Assembly (NCBI GenBank): GCA_963513935.1
Contig: OY740767.1
Location: 81,022,060-81,086,059 of the forward strand
Direction: 5' to 3'
Origin: Aphrophora alni
Lineage: Eukaryota; Arthropoda; Insecta; Hemiptera; Aphrophoridae
Length of the DNA stretch: 64,000 nucleotides
Part shown: in pieces, positions 14,695 to 27,432 of the stretch
How the letters are laid out: each line of letters opens with the position of its first letter
How positions within the stretch are numbered: position 1 is the stretch's first letter
Notes under the pieces: model-generated
The model's database searches: none
What the model was told of the DNA's origin: nothing
The model's input: the letters and a program-made list of their open reading frames with translations, nothing else
Translations under genes and position numbers: made by a program

Positions 14695-14960
14695 AATTAT
14701 AACTAAACTTTAGCTTGTCTGTAAATTTTAAGAGTATAAATTTAAATAACCTTTTGAAAGACAAACGAATAGCCTTTTATTTCTAGTTATTATAAAGTCA
14801 AATTATCAATTGAAAATCATTAAATTTAATTACAACTAAATTTTAATTTGTCTGTAAATTATCAGAGTATATAAAATTCAAACAGTCTTTTTAAAACGAA
14901 TAGCAATTCTTTTTATTTCTAGTTATTATATAGTGAAATCATCAATTGACTTATTTTACA
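14695..14960. repeat. Two-copy tandem duplication, unit about 133 bp
   Basis: Blocks such as TTGTCTGTAAATT and TTTATTTCTAGTTATTATA recur 133 bp apart inside the inverted-repeat element. The copies differ at many positions, so this is older than the 282-bp array. Confidence 0.7.
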
Positions 14961-15760
14961 TGTATAACATTTTATTTTCAAAGAAATTGGAATATTCAGA
15001 GCTTAGTTACAGGGAAATATATTAGCTATAAATCTAGAACAGAAGTGTTTAAACTTATAAAAGGACTCTGTTCATTTACTAATTTCAACATGTATATTAG
15101 TATAAATTAGTATATATTATTATATGAATATTGTATTTCTACAGTTTGTGCTGGTTCAAGCAGGAATTACAACTTAAGTTCATGCTATAACCTCAAGTCC
15201 AGACAATTCAACCGCAGGACAATTCAGCTTCTTTAATAATGCAAAAGTGAAAACAAAAAACTTGAACTTGAATTATGTATTTCATTTAATTGAGGACTTG
15301 TAGTGAATTTTGTTTAAATGATGCTTTAATTAATCTTTTTAAAAACATAACTATATTTTTCTTATTGAAATGCAAAACTAAAAATAAATTTCTAATTGGA
15401 AGGGATAAGCTAGCATTTTTGGACCTCAAGACCCCAAAAGGTTTAATTTTCTAAATTATATTGACGTCAAATTACAACATAAAAAAAATTCTAAACTTTT
15501 TATATATATATATATTTACTAAACTTTATTATAGTTGGCCAACTTAGAAATATATATATATTGGTTAATTTAGTTATTTCTTAACCGATTTTTACAAAAT
15601 GTTATACTACATTTTCGATTTATTTTTGCTGTATGTAGAATCTGATTCTGCATAACTCGCTACAAAAATAACTAAATTAATTGTTAAATTTTAAAAAAAA
15701 ATTATAGTTTTAGGCTAATTTTGGTTGGTGTAGACAATTACCAAGATATTATGTTTTTAG

Positions 15761-16207
15761 TTTTTTGTTGATAACTTGGTTATCCTTTGACCTACTGAAA
15801 CTACAAAAAAGCATTGAGTCTTTGTGTCTGCTGTTAAAAAATAAAAATATTTTGTTTCTTGTACATTTTTTGTAAAGTTAACGGTTTAAAGATATTACAC
15901 GTTAATAATTTGTAACGGCCGTCATTTTGAAAATTATAAAAAATAAATTCTTTATATTTGATACACTTGTACATCGTAACATACAAAATGCTTATTCCAA
16001 AATTTGAACTCAATATCTTATCTATTTTAAGAGTTACGGTGATTTTTGTAAAAAAAAAAAAAAAAAAAATGGAAATTGAACAAAGTGGAAATTGTTCACT
16101 AGCTGCTAAACAAAGTGGAAATTTAAAAAAAATTATTCTTCATTTTCAGCTTAGAATCACACATAGAATATGAAAATGCACAGCCAGCCCAGCCCTTTTT
16201 GTTACAC
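15761..16207 (-). repeat. Right inverted arm of the 2.4-kb element
   Basis: Reverse complement of the left arm. It contains a run of A at about 16051-16069 that is absent from the left arm, so the arms have evolved independently since insertion. Confidence 0.8.
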
Positions 16208-16995
16208 CCTGTATATATATATCCTTGAGTTATTAATAGAAATTTACAAACAATGTTCTACTTAGAATAAAGTCTTCTAAAATGGTAATAATATTATTCG
16301 ACAGTATTCACTTTACAATTTATTTTAAAATATGTATATACGATGGAGAAATGCAGCTGGTGGATTCAATGTAGTGACTTTTGATTTTATGTTTACTCCA
16401 TAAATATTAATTTATTTAATTCTAATTTATGTAATATCTAATGCTAATGTAATCTGTTTCAATTGAATAGAAAAACAAACCTAATAGTTAGTAGCACTAC
16501 AATGTCAAACGTTTATTTTGTATGACTTAAGTGTAGTTGAAATATGTGTTAAATGACAACGAAGCAATATAAGATTCACAGATGAAGATGATTTTATTCC
16601 AACACGAATAAACTTCTCTTACTTTTAATAAATTGATGTGACTTACTGATTGTCCAGCCACTATTTTGTATGCAGGGCAGAACAGGTAAGGTAACTGCTA
16701 TGCATTTAAACGCTGTCATTAGAGAAGCGTGAGGTAGAACAGAGTGTTTAAACAACTTTTTTTTCTTTTTTAAAAATCATTTTCATTAGGATTCTTGATA
16801 TGGCCACTGGATTCATTTTATATTTTCACCTTTTATTGGTAAAATTATAAAAATATTTATTACTCAGAGAGGCATATCGAAAATAAAACCATAATTAATT
16901 ATGTATTACAATTTGAAGTATACAATAAAATTAAATGGAGTACATTGATCAATCTCCTTTAAATTTGTTTAATAATGATGTTAGAAAGAACACAT

Positions 16996-16999
<4 letters not shown>

Positions 17000-17058
<59 letters not shown>
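17000..17058. repeat. (CA)n microsatellite
   Basis: About 29 uninterrupted CA dinucleotides, preceded by a short imperfect CA run. Confidence 0.95.
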
Positions 17059-17060
<2 letters not shown>

Positions 17061-19855
17061 GTGGATAATTATCATACTTATAAAATGAAAATAGATATAA
17101 GTGGTTTATAAAAATGGTGGATTAAAATTAATTAAAATAATTCTGGTTAACTCTGCGTTTAATATTTTTATTCTTAAATTTCAAATTTACAAAAGTATAA
17201 CACATTTTCTTAACTTAAGTATTTATATTGGAATATATCTCTGTTTAATCTGTAACATTAAATGTTTACCAATTTTTTTTTATCACATGGTATCTATGTA
17301 TCTAAAACAATGAAAAGTTTTTTTGATAGATATTATTGTACTTATTTATTTTGTATTATAAGGAAAGATAATAAATACTCTTTGTAATTTTTATTTGCAT
17401 AGTTGTATAATAATAATTAGTTAATATTATTATACCTATTACATATGCCATTATAATTTTTGAATTTTTTTTTATAGTTTAAATAATTATACTCATGATT
17501 AATGAATTTAATAAAACGCAAATTTTGGGTCCTACTGTATTTGTGGAACGTAAACTAAGGCATACGCAGTTTCAATAAATTTAGTACAAGAGCGTACTTT
17601 GGTTAAGAAATAATTAAAAGAAGTTATGGCTAGAAAAAAAAAGAAAAGAAATTGAAGGCAATTGGCTAGTAAATAATATCTGGATACAAAAGACATTTCA
17701 TATTTTCATCAGTATTTTAATTAGCTGAGTCTTATAAAAAGGGGAAAATCCAATCTTTCGCGGGTAGACAGCTGTTATAATTATTTTACTAATGAGCATT
17801 TCTGCAAAGGCAAACAATGTTACGTTATTACATTATATAACATTATATATTATGCATATTATTTATAAACGTCTACTTATCTCATGCATGACTTGTAATT
17901 TTAATAAAATTATTTGCATATAATTAGATCAAAATGTCATTTAGTAGAGAGAATGTTTTATGACTGGTAAAATAATAGATGTCGATTTTTTATATAACTT
18001 TTTGACATCCTGCTAATGAATAAATTCTTTTTGGAATCATCTCTGTTTTTCTTCTACTGTGTATGCAGTGTTTCCCACTTCTAACGGGTAGGGTAATTTG
18101 AATGAAAATTAGGATAATTTGATTCAATAAGATAATTTAGTTATATATTGTGAATGATTACTATTATTATAATAAAGTAATAATTTGGTAGCTGCTAAAA
18201 TAACTAATATTGGGCTCTAACGATTTTTATCAAATTTGTATTTAGCGCCTCTAAAGACCAAAACAAAGAGTATTGTTTATCAATCACTTGAGCTTTATAT
18301 ATCTTTTATTTTTCCTAATTGATTATAACATACAATTGTATTTAGATATAATACAGATTCATTGTATACTCGGAACAATAAATTGGTTTACCTAAATATC
18401 TCATCTTTTTGGATTTCAGAGCTATACATCCCAGTTATGTCATATAGAAATGTTCAAGTACAATTACTCGCAGAATTGAGCAATATTCATTTGTATTTTT
18501 ACCTAATATTTGTGTTCATTTAGAACGTTTTTTTACCTACATTTTTGATATTTATTAAATCTAATATTTTGGTTTCCATTGAAAATTGAGAGCTTTGTTA
18601 CCCATGAAGTTTATTTAAACTGGAGTTTAATTGAAACAATATTATTTCATAATTAATTATATGTTTTTTGAATTGATGGAGGGCGGTTCTTGTGAATATC
18701 TCCTTTTTTGTACCCTCCTAAAAGGACAAAGGTGACCAAAGATATATAATATTAGATATTTTACTATTTTTTTAAGTCAACTCTAGGCAGGGGCATTGAA
18801 TGGTGCAGTTTTTTTTCTTCACTTTGATTTTAATAACCAAGTAATAAACCAATAAAACCAATTCTGATAGTAATCTCAGAGTTTCATTCAAATAAAATAA
18901 ATCAATAATATCTACCTCAGATATGATTATCATAATCCTTATTTTCTCGTCTTCTAATGATTATTCACAAATTTCTCAAATGTCTTCGAGAAGGAATGTT
19001 GCTACTCTCTACAGCATTATTAGTGACATATTCCCCACTTACAACAACTTTTCACGTGATTGTATGGGAGAAACATCTTGTGTATAGCGCATATAGTAAT
19101 AAAAATCATTTTTTAAGGATTTCATCAAATTATTCTACAAAATATGTGACTATGTTCGGATATAACTTAATATTTAATGTTTTGAAGCTCATTATACAAT
19201 GCTACATACCATTACAAACTCACTCGACTAATCAGATAATATAACTTTCATATAATTTGTATATTAGCTATAACACCTGAATCGAGACAAATCTGAAATT
19301 ATTAATGTATAAAATGTCATTTAATTGAATAAAAATAATTTTACAGGAACAAGTTTATTAAATTTTCATTCTTTACCTTGCTCTATAACAACTATCCTTG
19401 TTTAATTCACTTCTATATATTTAACTCCAAGATGACAAATATTAAACATGTATTTAGATCATATGAGATATTGTATAAAAACATTTAACATGGTACTACC
19501 AATAACCAGTTTTATACACAAAACAGAATATTGTATTAGCAATAATACTAAACAAAGTCTAAACCTTGCTGAAATCCACGTTACGAAAGCAAGTGAGATC
19601 ACGTAATTAGTTTATATTGATAAATTACAAGAAACTCCTTCCCCCAAAGTTAATACTAAAGATTAGCATAAATGAAATATTTTGCTAAAATGTATGCTAC
19701 AAAGCTACTACTGAACAGCTTATTTTAAATTTGTATTGAAATTTACGAATTAATTATATTACTGCTGATTAGATCATTTGTTAATTGTATTAAAATTTAG
19801 TCATCTAAAAATTATTACTGCCGATTAGGCCTACTTTATATTATGAATACATTAT

Positions 19856-19858
<3 letters not shown>

Positions 19859-19917
<59 letters not shown>
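19859..19917. repeat. (TA)n microsatellite
   Basis: Uninterrupted TA dinucleotides over about 59 bp. Confidence 0.95.
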
Positions 19918-20653
19918 CTAAAACTTTTTATGATTATTCGCATGAATTTAATTGTTATTTAAATTCCGACTACTTTGCTAAAATTTGTTTGAAATTCAGT
20001 TCCTACTCTTTTTTCTTACTCGCTGATTTTAAGGTTATGTCGTAATAACAATATATTAGGAATGTTTTTTTAAAGCACAACTCATATTTGGAGACCTTTC
20101 GTTTAAGAATATATTCCTACATATATAGCACTCATTTTAAAACCTACAAGTCAATGGATATACAAAATATATGTATAAAAATTTTCGATTTTAACTTGGT
20201 TTCATTCAACAGTATTCTTACGTTATACTTTACAAATTGAAATTAAATAAATTATCATTTTGGCATTTAACGTACACATATTAGACTCGGTGATCTTCTA
20301 CTACTGGACAATAAATTGGTAATATTCTGGGCATCCTGAAATATGTATTTACAGTTAATAGTAAACCAGACGGAACAGGCCTTGTTGTTGACAACATTTA
20401 AGGTAAAACTAAAATTTTACCGTATTGAAGTTGGTTGTGATGCAACGTAATTTGTTTATAACAATGTTTACATTTGCTGTTAATATGCAACAATAATATA
20501 ATAAGTTAAATTTATTAATTTTTCCGCTTATACGATTTTTTACTTAGCAGGTATTGAAAATACAATAAAATTTAAAGTGAAAAACACACGACCTAGACTG
20601 TATAGGTCGTATATTTTTCACTTGAAAATTTATTTTAACACTAGCTGTACCCG

Positions 20654-20671
20654 GCCACGCGTTGCTGTGGC
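20654..20671 (-). terminator. Helitron 3'-terminal hairpin
   Basis: GCCAC (minus strand) pairs with GTGGC across an 8-nt loop, and the CTAG terminus follows 9 nt later. In Helitrons such a hairpin marks the rolling-circle replication end. This is a transposon end signal and not a transcription terminator in the bacterial sense. Confidence 0.8.
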
Positions 20672-20724
20672 TCATCTGGTTAAATCAAAAATATATAAAA
20701 GACATAAATTAAAATATGTTTACT

Positions 20725-21337
20725 TTAACAATGCTTGTGGCTACACAATATTTTTTGTAGTTCCATTGTTTGTGTATATATACAGATTATCTGGTTTGCC
20801 GACTCTAGAACATGCAACATATAATTTCCACGTGAGAAGTAATCCGTTTCTAGATCTAAGCCACACAATTCTAAAGATTGGCCCTGAGCTTTGTTAATGG
20901 TAATTGCAAATGCCAATCGAATTGGGAACTGCAATCTCTTATATTTAAATGGCATGTCGTTGGAATTAAAGGAATGCGAGGAATGAGGACATCATAATTT
21001 TTGTAAGGTCCTGTCAAGATTGTTGCTTCTATGACGTTGTTTATTAATTGTTTCACTGCAAGTCTTGTGCCGTTGCAAAGCTTTATCTGGTTGATATTTC
21101 GCAACATGATTATTGCCACACCGATTTTCAATTGCATTAAGTGTGGTGGCATTAAGGCAGATCGAGTGAATTTAAAAATTCTGATGGGTAATTAGTTGCT
21201 TCATTTGCTTCTACAACAGTGTCAACGGACTTGTATGTGACTACCTCGCTTTGAATTTTAGTCTGAATAATATTACTTAGTTCGTAGACGTCTTTGTTCT
21301 TGGCGGCAAGAATAGTAGGCCTAGATTGAATCAACAC
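20725..21337 (-). pseudogene. Helitron PIF1-like helicase, C-terminal fragment, frameshifted
   Basis: Helitron Rep-helicase proteins unwind and transfer one strand during rolling-circle transposition. Only the helicase C-terminus remains, split over three minus-strand frames. The first frame (21337-21152) has the segment GEVVTYKSVDTV-like (here SEVVTYKSVDTV) and EFLNSLDLP. The second (from 21152) has LKIGVAIIMLRN, LCNGTRLAVK and NNVIEATILTG. The third (20955-20725) has LQFPIRLAFAITINKAQGQS, the PIF1 motif V region. The motif VI region (YVACSRV-type) is readable only after a further frame change near 20800-20830. At least three frameshifts make this a pseudogene. Family assignment is secure; activity is excluded by the breaks and the missing N-terminus. 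Confidence 0.9.
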
Positions 21338-23263
21338 ATGTTATAACAGCACAAATCACATCAATAACTAAATGCAACAGGTTAGGTTAGTTAGCCTAAA
21401 TTAACCAATAACAACTTAAACTAAGTCTAATGAAAAATAGACGATTTGGATAATTAAGCATAGAATACAACGATCTAAATTCATAAGTATTAATAGCGGA
21501 CATTTATATACAACCTATTATTAATAAACCACCCATATTCATTCAATTGCAAAACAAATCATTCCTAAAGCAGACGTAAGATAGGCTTATCTCTAAATTG
21601 TAAACATTCGAAATTTATACGCCGACACACAAATTAACCACACCACTACACAACCATAACATCACATATCTTTATTTAAAAATCATTTCATAAGATCCCA
21701 AACTTTCTTTAAAAGCAAATCACTACTTATAAGGAACAGTGAACTTGAAATGTTAAACATGAAAACATCCTACGGCCATTCTCCAAAATATATGTAACCA
21801 TATTTCGAAGTACTAAATAGAACGCTCAGACTGTAAATTACTCTAAGATACCACTACTTATAAATTATTTGTATGTAAAAACATCTGTTAGTTTTAATTG
21901 CAAACATTGTAAAATATTGAGGAGGAAGATATGAGTTAAAGTGTAAACACCGGCATTATGCCGGCTGATGTAGTCAACCTTGTACAAAGATAGATCATCT
22001 GATATGTATGTACGCGGTCTAAATCACCCTTAAATTAGTTAAATAATGTGTAATTAATAAACAAATTGATACAAAACAACACCTATGAATGCAAGAAATG
22101 ATTATTACAACCCCAAATTATCAATGGTCAGAAAAGAATAAAAAAAACGGTACTATATGGTGCCGCGGAAGAACTCCAACTGTTTCAACAAACGATCTAA
22201 CTGAAAATAGAAAAATACCGCTCCGCAACAAAACGAGGCGCCATGGTTTGAAGAAATCTTACAGTAGCATTGTAGAGATCAGACAGTACAGAAGACAAAT
22301 TAAACATCCAAAGTTTTCTTTTATAATATGTGTCTAAATGAGTGATTAGAGTCAGTGTGAACTGTACAGAGCATGGTATACTCTGTTAATTAACTTTTCT
22401 AAACATTTGCCAAATTCAAAGGCCTGTATTTACTTCAAAACTATCAATTCAACATTTCTTGTATACTGATGAACTTTTTTTTTAATCATTCCAATTTTTC
22501 AATTTATTTATGCGTTATACTTGTATAACACAACCATGCCAGCCGAGTGCCTACCCCGAGATCTAGCCTATAATATTGTAATATTTGAGTCTAAGTGTTC
22601 TGCTAAATTGAGCTAAGCCTAGAGGTCTATACTACAAACTTTATTGCAAATTTCATGAACTCTAAGAGAGAGTTAAATCTTAACAAATTGTTATCCACTA
22701 TTGTATGTTAAGTTCTAATAAAATAATGTTATTATGTTAATATAACACCATATCTTATTATTTATTAATGTCTGAACCTAGAAAATAAGAAACTGAATTT
22801 AGCATTTTTTTTTAATAACCATCCATATTCCAAATTAACCAATTAGCTTGAATTGAGTAGAGCCAAGAGGTAATTCTGTTTCATTTAGAAAGTTAATCAA
22901 AATTTAAGAAGTTTTTCAGAAAATAACGAAAGAATATATTATATTACATTATAGTAAAGAAATATTTATTATTATTATAATGTTTCAACACACACAAAAC
23001 AATAAAAGCTTGCGTTAAGATATTTAAAATTAGGAAAACAATATATTACAATCTAATTTAAAAAAACTGACATATTAGAATATAATAGTAGGCATATTTA
23101 TATATGGTAAATGATATATTTTATAAATTGAAAATTGCCTCTTTTATTTATAACAATACAAAATCTCTGTCCTAATTAATATTCCCGTGAAAATAACATT
23201 GTGTACAATAACCTGTTTTAAAAAAGTTATTATTTATGTAACATTTAGATAAGTTTTTATTTA
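21338..23263. other. No recognisable gene; one Arg-rich open frame
   Basis: A run related to TTAGG (GGTTAGGTTAG at about 21380) is too short to be a telomeric array. The open frame at 22089-22337 (82 codons) is less AT-biased than its surroundings and rich in Arg, Lys and Thr, but it has no motif I recognise. It may be a transposon remnant. A 15-bp palindrome CCGGCATTATGCCGG lies at about 21950. Confidence 0.4.
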
Positions 23264-23677
23264 AATTGTAGGCCTAACTGTTACAATTTTATGTTTTGTA
23301 TTTATAAAGATTCTTTAATTTTAAAATAAAGATATAAATATTGTCTTTTAAGTGTTTTTTATTTTATATTGATATATTAATTATCTTAGAAGTAATTAAT
23401 TATATAGTTATGCTATTATAAAATTTGGAAGTGTAATACAGTTTAGATTATAAAATAAATGGGTTTTTTTAATTGTAGGCCTAGTTGTTACAATTTTATG
23501 TTTTGTATTTATAAAGATTTTTTAATTTTAAAAGAAAGATAAAAATATGACCTTTTATTATTTTAAATTTTATATTGATAAATCAAATGGTTTAATAGTT
23601 AATAATATTATAATGATGAAAATAGGTTATGACAAAAAATGTTATTTGAGTTATTGTAATTTTTTTATTCAATCTGG
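23264..23677. repeat. Two-copy tandem duplication, unit about 207 bp
   Basis: TTGTAGGCCTA followed by TGTTACAATTTTATGTTTTG recurs 207 bp apart (GGCCTA at 23271 and 23478). The first 110 bp of each unit match well and the rest has diverged. Confidence 0.8.
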
Positions 23678-25807
23678 TTTAACCAAATGAAAGACGGTAA
23701 AAAATAAAACAAATTATTTATACTCACGAAAATAATGCTATGGTAAATGTTATTGTCCTAACGGAATGTCTTACAAAAAAATTGATTTAAACATTTGTTA
23801 ATTAAATCTATCAACATTTTATTTAACAACAATACATTTTGGAAACATTGAAAATATTTAGTATAGTGTGTTTTATTTTTACTTCAACATAATATGTCGT
23901 TGTTCACAAAAACCTATCTTAAAAGATAGGAATCCAAATATACAGTTTGAAGTTTGAAATCAGCTGATAATGGAAATTTAGGAAACAGTTGACTACAGCT
24001 GTTATTATTATAGAAAACTTTTTCAACAAATCTATTTAAATGCAAAATTTCAATAACTACTGGATACTGTGGGATTTATTTTATATTGTATTATTGAAAT
24101 AAAATTAACTGCTATTACATTAGTCAATATAAAATTTACCATTTCTACCAGAATATGATTGAATCTGGAAACTCTAGATGGGATGATTGTATAAAATCTA
24201 GGCTATCTAGATAATTAGGGATTATGAATATTTGTATCATGCCTGTATCCGATTATATATATCAATTAGTTTTTCATGATACTATATATTTCTGGATCAA
24301 ATCCTGGTAGGATTGATTTTATTATTTAGTAATAAAATTTTAAAGTATTATATTTATTAGTTATCCTTATACATTTAAGTAATTAAATTTTTAATTAATA
24401 AATAAAATCATATTTTTATTCAGCGTAATTTGTATTCATGAAAAAAGTACGTTTGCTTTTAAAAAAATTAAAATTCATTGTATATTTTCTTACGATAATT
24501 AAATCCGGTAAATATTGAATATTCATTACAGAAGTTTTTAATTCAATTTAGTGTAGACCAGTTTAGGTACGACAGACAGGTTCTTTTATCATTGCGTTAT
24601 TTGAATTTTATTCTCAACAATTCTTGCATTCCCTTGTTAAATTAACTTGTATGAGAAATTCAATTTTAGAACTTACTCACATTTTATGGTTTTATCTAAT
24701 GCAGGAAGAGTTTGTTGTCTTTCTTTCTTATTGTGTAAGAGGAAAATGTTTAAACTTTTTTTTTTTTTTATTGTGAAGATAAGAATACATATAATATTTA
24801 TTAAAATAATTAATTATTAAATAAATAACGTGTAATGTTTTTCAGTCGATCATTTTTAATAAAATTTTACATAAGGTTTTGAAAATAATTGTTTGACATA
24901 AAAGGAATTTCATCGGTTTGTAAGGTTAAGTTTTGTATCCGGGTAATCCATCCACGAAGATAAAAACTGCTATTTTTTTTCTCAGTAACTTTTTCCATTC
25001 TATGGGATATCCCGACATTATCGTTAGGCCACCATGTATGAAGGTACAAACCGGCAATAAAAGCCATAGCCGGGTTGTTCGATTGTTGGCAATTCGAAAT
25101 GCCTCATTTAAAAACTGTTTTCTTTTCCATAACTTTATAACTCTAAGCTCTCTCATCCAATATGAAAATTTCCTAATGCTAATTTCTCAACATAACTGAG
25201 CCTAAATAACTACATCTTTTATTTAGAAAAATTGCAATTAATTTTTAGTTATAACATCAATAAAATTATCAATGAAGAATATTTATTTAGGTTTTAAAAT
25301 ATTAACATTTTTTTAAACAAATTTTATCTACGCTATAAATGATATAATTAAAATGAGTACTGTTCATTGTTCCGACTTTCGCAACTTTATTTGAAGTTGG
25401 GAAAGGTGCAAAAATATACTCATTTCTATTATAGAAAAAATGCTTTGGCGTAATTTAATTATATTTTAAGAAATTTACACGCATTTTACAATTAGTATAA
25501 ATTGTATTTTCGGACAAATAACAGAAATTTTTACAATTAAAGACAAAAATTATAATAATATATAAGAATTTTACGAAATGTACAGTGCACACGCAACACA
25601 GTAGTGGATATATTTTTAATATTTAATAAATGTAAATACGAACTAACACAAGTATTTATTGTATGGATTGAGGGTAAAATAAGTGAACTGCAAATACAAA
25701 ACACAGATCGATTGACAAAGCAGTTTAATGAACAATTTAGTGAGATTTATTGAATATTTTACTCTCAATATTTGTATATAGAAATTTCATTCATATATTA
25801 TTCTTTG
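23678..25807. other. No recognisable gene; overlapping minus-strand frames at 24867-25156
   Basis: Between 24867 and 25156 two minus-strand frames overlap, with more balanced composition than the flanks (Trp, Arg, Gly and Pro present). This could be a frameshifted remnant of a real exon or transposon protein. I do not recognise it. The rest is ordinary AT-rich DNA. Confidence 0.35.
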
Positions 25808-25826
25808 GTCTAAATATATAAACTTT

Positions 25827-25870
<44 letters not shown>

Positions 25871-25889
25871 AAAGTTTATATATTTAGAC
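25808..25889. repeat. Perfect 82-bp palindrome
   Basis: Both arms read GTCTAAATATATAAACTTTC followed by TTATATA and alternating TA to a centre between 25848 and 25849, with every base paired. The arms are 41 bp and there is no spacer. The non-TA outer part (about 23 bp per arm) shows this is more than a TA microsatellite. It should extrude readily as a cruciform or hairpin. Confidence 0.95.
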
Positions 25890-27350
25890 AAGTTAAAATC
25901 CACTGACTGATCACAAAATCTCTGGATCCATGAAGACTAGAACTATGAATTAAACACTGTGAGATATTGTTTTTTTCTACCATTAAAAACTTGCTCCTCT
26001 CTTCATTCTCTACTCTTATAAGTTACAAAAAGTTCGTAATAAATTACAATATAGTTTTAAAATGCACGTTTTTTTACTATCCCCTATATTTTAATTTGTA
26101 TCTAATAAAATTGGATATTCATCTAAAACGCTTCCATCAATATTCATGAGGCTCTATAATACTAGTTTAAAAGGCTACTATATAATAATAACATACCATC
26201 CAAATCTATTTCCTATTTATTTTTATTACTTAAGAATACTTTTTATTTAAAGTTCCTAGTGAAATTTTATGTTTTTTTTTTCATTATTAAACATTATTTT
26301 AATTCACGCTAACCGTAAGCAAATTCAGTTCTTTAACTTTTAAAGTTAATATTATTAAGTGTTATAGCTTTTACATGTTTTTTGTTTTGTTTAGCCTATA
26401 TTTTGCCACTCTTACCTCAATAAGATGTGATATCTCTTTTTTTTTTTTTTTCAAAACATATAAGATTAGGATTTCTGGTGTTATCAATGCTTAGAAATAG
26501 CCTATAAAGTTACTTTTGTTGAATTTTTTTAATAAAAAAAAAGTAGCGTTAGGTTTGGTAAGTATTAGAGTTTCTTTTGAAAAATCATTGCAGAGTCGCT
26601 CCGACTTAAATCGCAAGCGCATGCAATTATTTTGGTATGATGGTGTCGATTTCTATCTTGATTTTACATACGCAGCTAACGGAGCTGATATTCTTGGAGA
26701 GTCACATGTTAAAATAACATAAAAACTATGATAGTTATCCAATAAAATTATTTTAATATTAACAGGGCAAAATCATATAAACCAATTTTAAATACATCTT
26801 ATTTTCAGCTTCTGGTCCATTTACCCCTGATTGATGTTTTAAAAAACACATTCTTGGTGAACACTGTGATACTTTATATGTTACGTAAAGTTAATTTTTC
26901 ACGTTTTGTTCATATTTTATTACCAATATATAATTTAAATTGCATTTACAGTTCGTTATCATTTGTAGATATTGACGTTTTAATCTCGCTATATTATTAT
27001 TAAATAATCATTAAAATAAGTAATTATGTTTAATCGTTTTAAAGGCAAATAATGTGTCTTTAACTTTTATTATTCAAAGTCTGTGATAAAATTGTGCGAT
27101 AAATGTGCTGAAACATTTTTTTTTTTTACCAAGAATTTTTAAATACAAGGAAGACTGTAATAAAATCTCTTGAGGCATGTTATTACTTAAAAATATGTTA
27201 TTACTTAAAGCATGTTATTACTTAAATAGTTATTTATATATATTTTCACGTTTTATACACCTACATTATGCGGTTAAATTATTTCTCTCATTTGTATCGT
27301 GAGAAGGTAAAATTAGTTTTGACTCTATGCACGTTTTGTATGTTTTGACT

Positions 27351-27352
<2 letters not shown>

Positions 27353-27431
<79 letters not shown>
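27353..27431. repeat. (TA)n microsatellite
   Basis: Uninterrupted TA over about 79 bp, the longest TA run in the window. Confidence 0.95.

Positions 27432-27432
<1 letters not shown>

Larger units (their letters stand above)
13819..16215. mobile_element. 2.4-kb element with about 400-bp terminal inverted repeats, non-autonomous
   Basis: The two ends are long inverted copies of each other (13831-14232 against 15761-16207), at perhaps 75-80% identity by eye, with blocks such as GGGCTGGCT, CATATTCTATGTGTGATTCT and CAGCAGACACAA in both. The right end closes with CACCCTGTATA at 16205-16215; the left begins next to the same 11-mer at 13808-13818. The interior (14233-15760) has no protein-like open frame but includes an internal duplication. 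A foldback-type or MITE-like DNA transposon fits best. The superfamily cannot be named from the sequence, and no clean target-site duplication is visible because the tandem array lies against the left end. Confidence 0.75.
16216..20640. other. AT-rich span without recognisable gene
   Basis: Contains two microsatellites, listed separately, and chance open frames only. A 32-bp segment at 18875-18906 resembles 33007-33038. Nothing else is recognised. Confidence 0.6.
20641..21337 (-). mobile_element. Helitron, 3' portion (5'-truncated)
   Basis: On the minus strand this runs from a decayed PIF1-type helicase tail to a canonical Helitron 3' terminus. The element ends in CTAG (20644-20641) and the next host base on that strand is T, the usual Helitron integration context. 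A hairpin lies 9 nt before the CTAG. About 50 bp separate the helicase remnant from that hairpin, as in autonomous Helitrons. The Rep/HUH domain and the 5' TC end are missing; homology fades at about 21320-21337. Open frames on the plus strand in this interval are antisense shadows. Confidence 0.85.

Noticed and set aside
18957..19244. 95-codon open frame
   Set aside because: Hydrophobic but without motif or regulatory context; considered chance.
20577..20897. 106-codon plus-strand open frame
   Set aside because: Antisense to the Helitron helicase remnant and its 3' end; the minus-strand reading explains the sequence.
21375..21395. Interstitial telomere-like GGTTAGGTTAG
   Set aside because: Only about two TTAGG units; too short to distinguish from chance.
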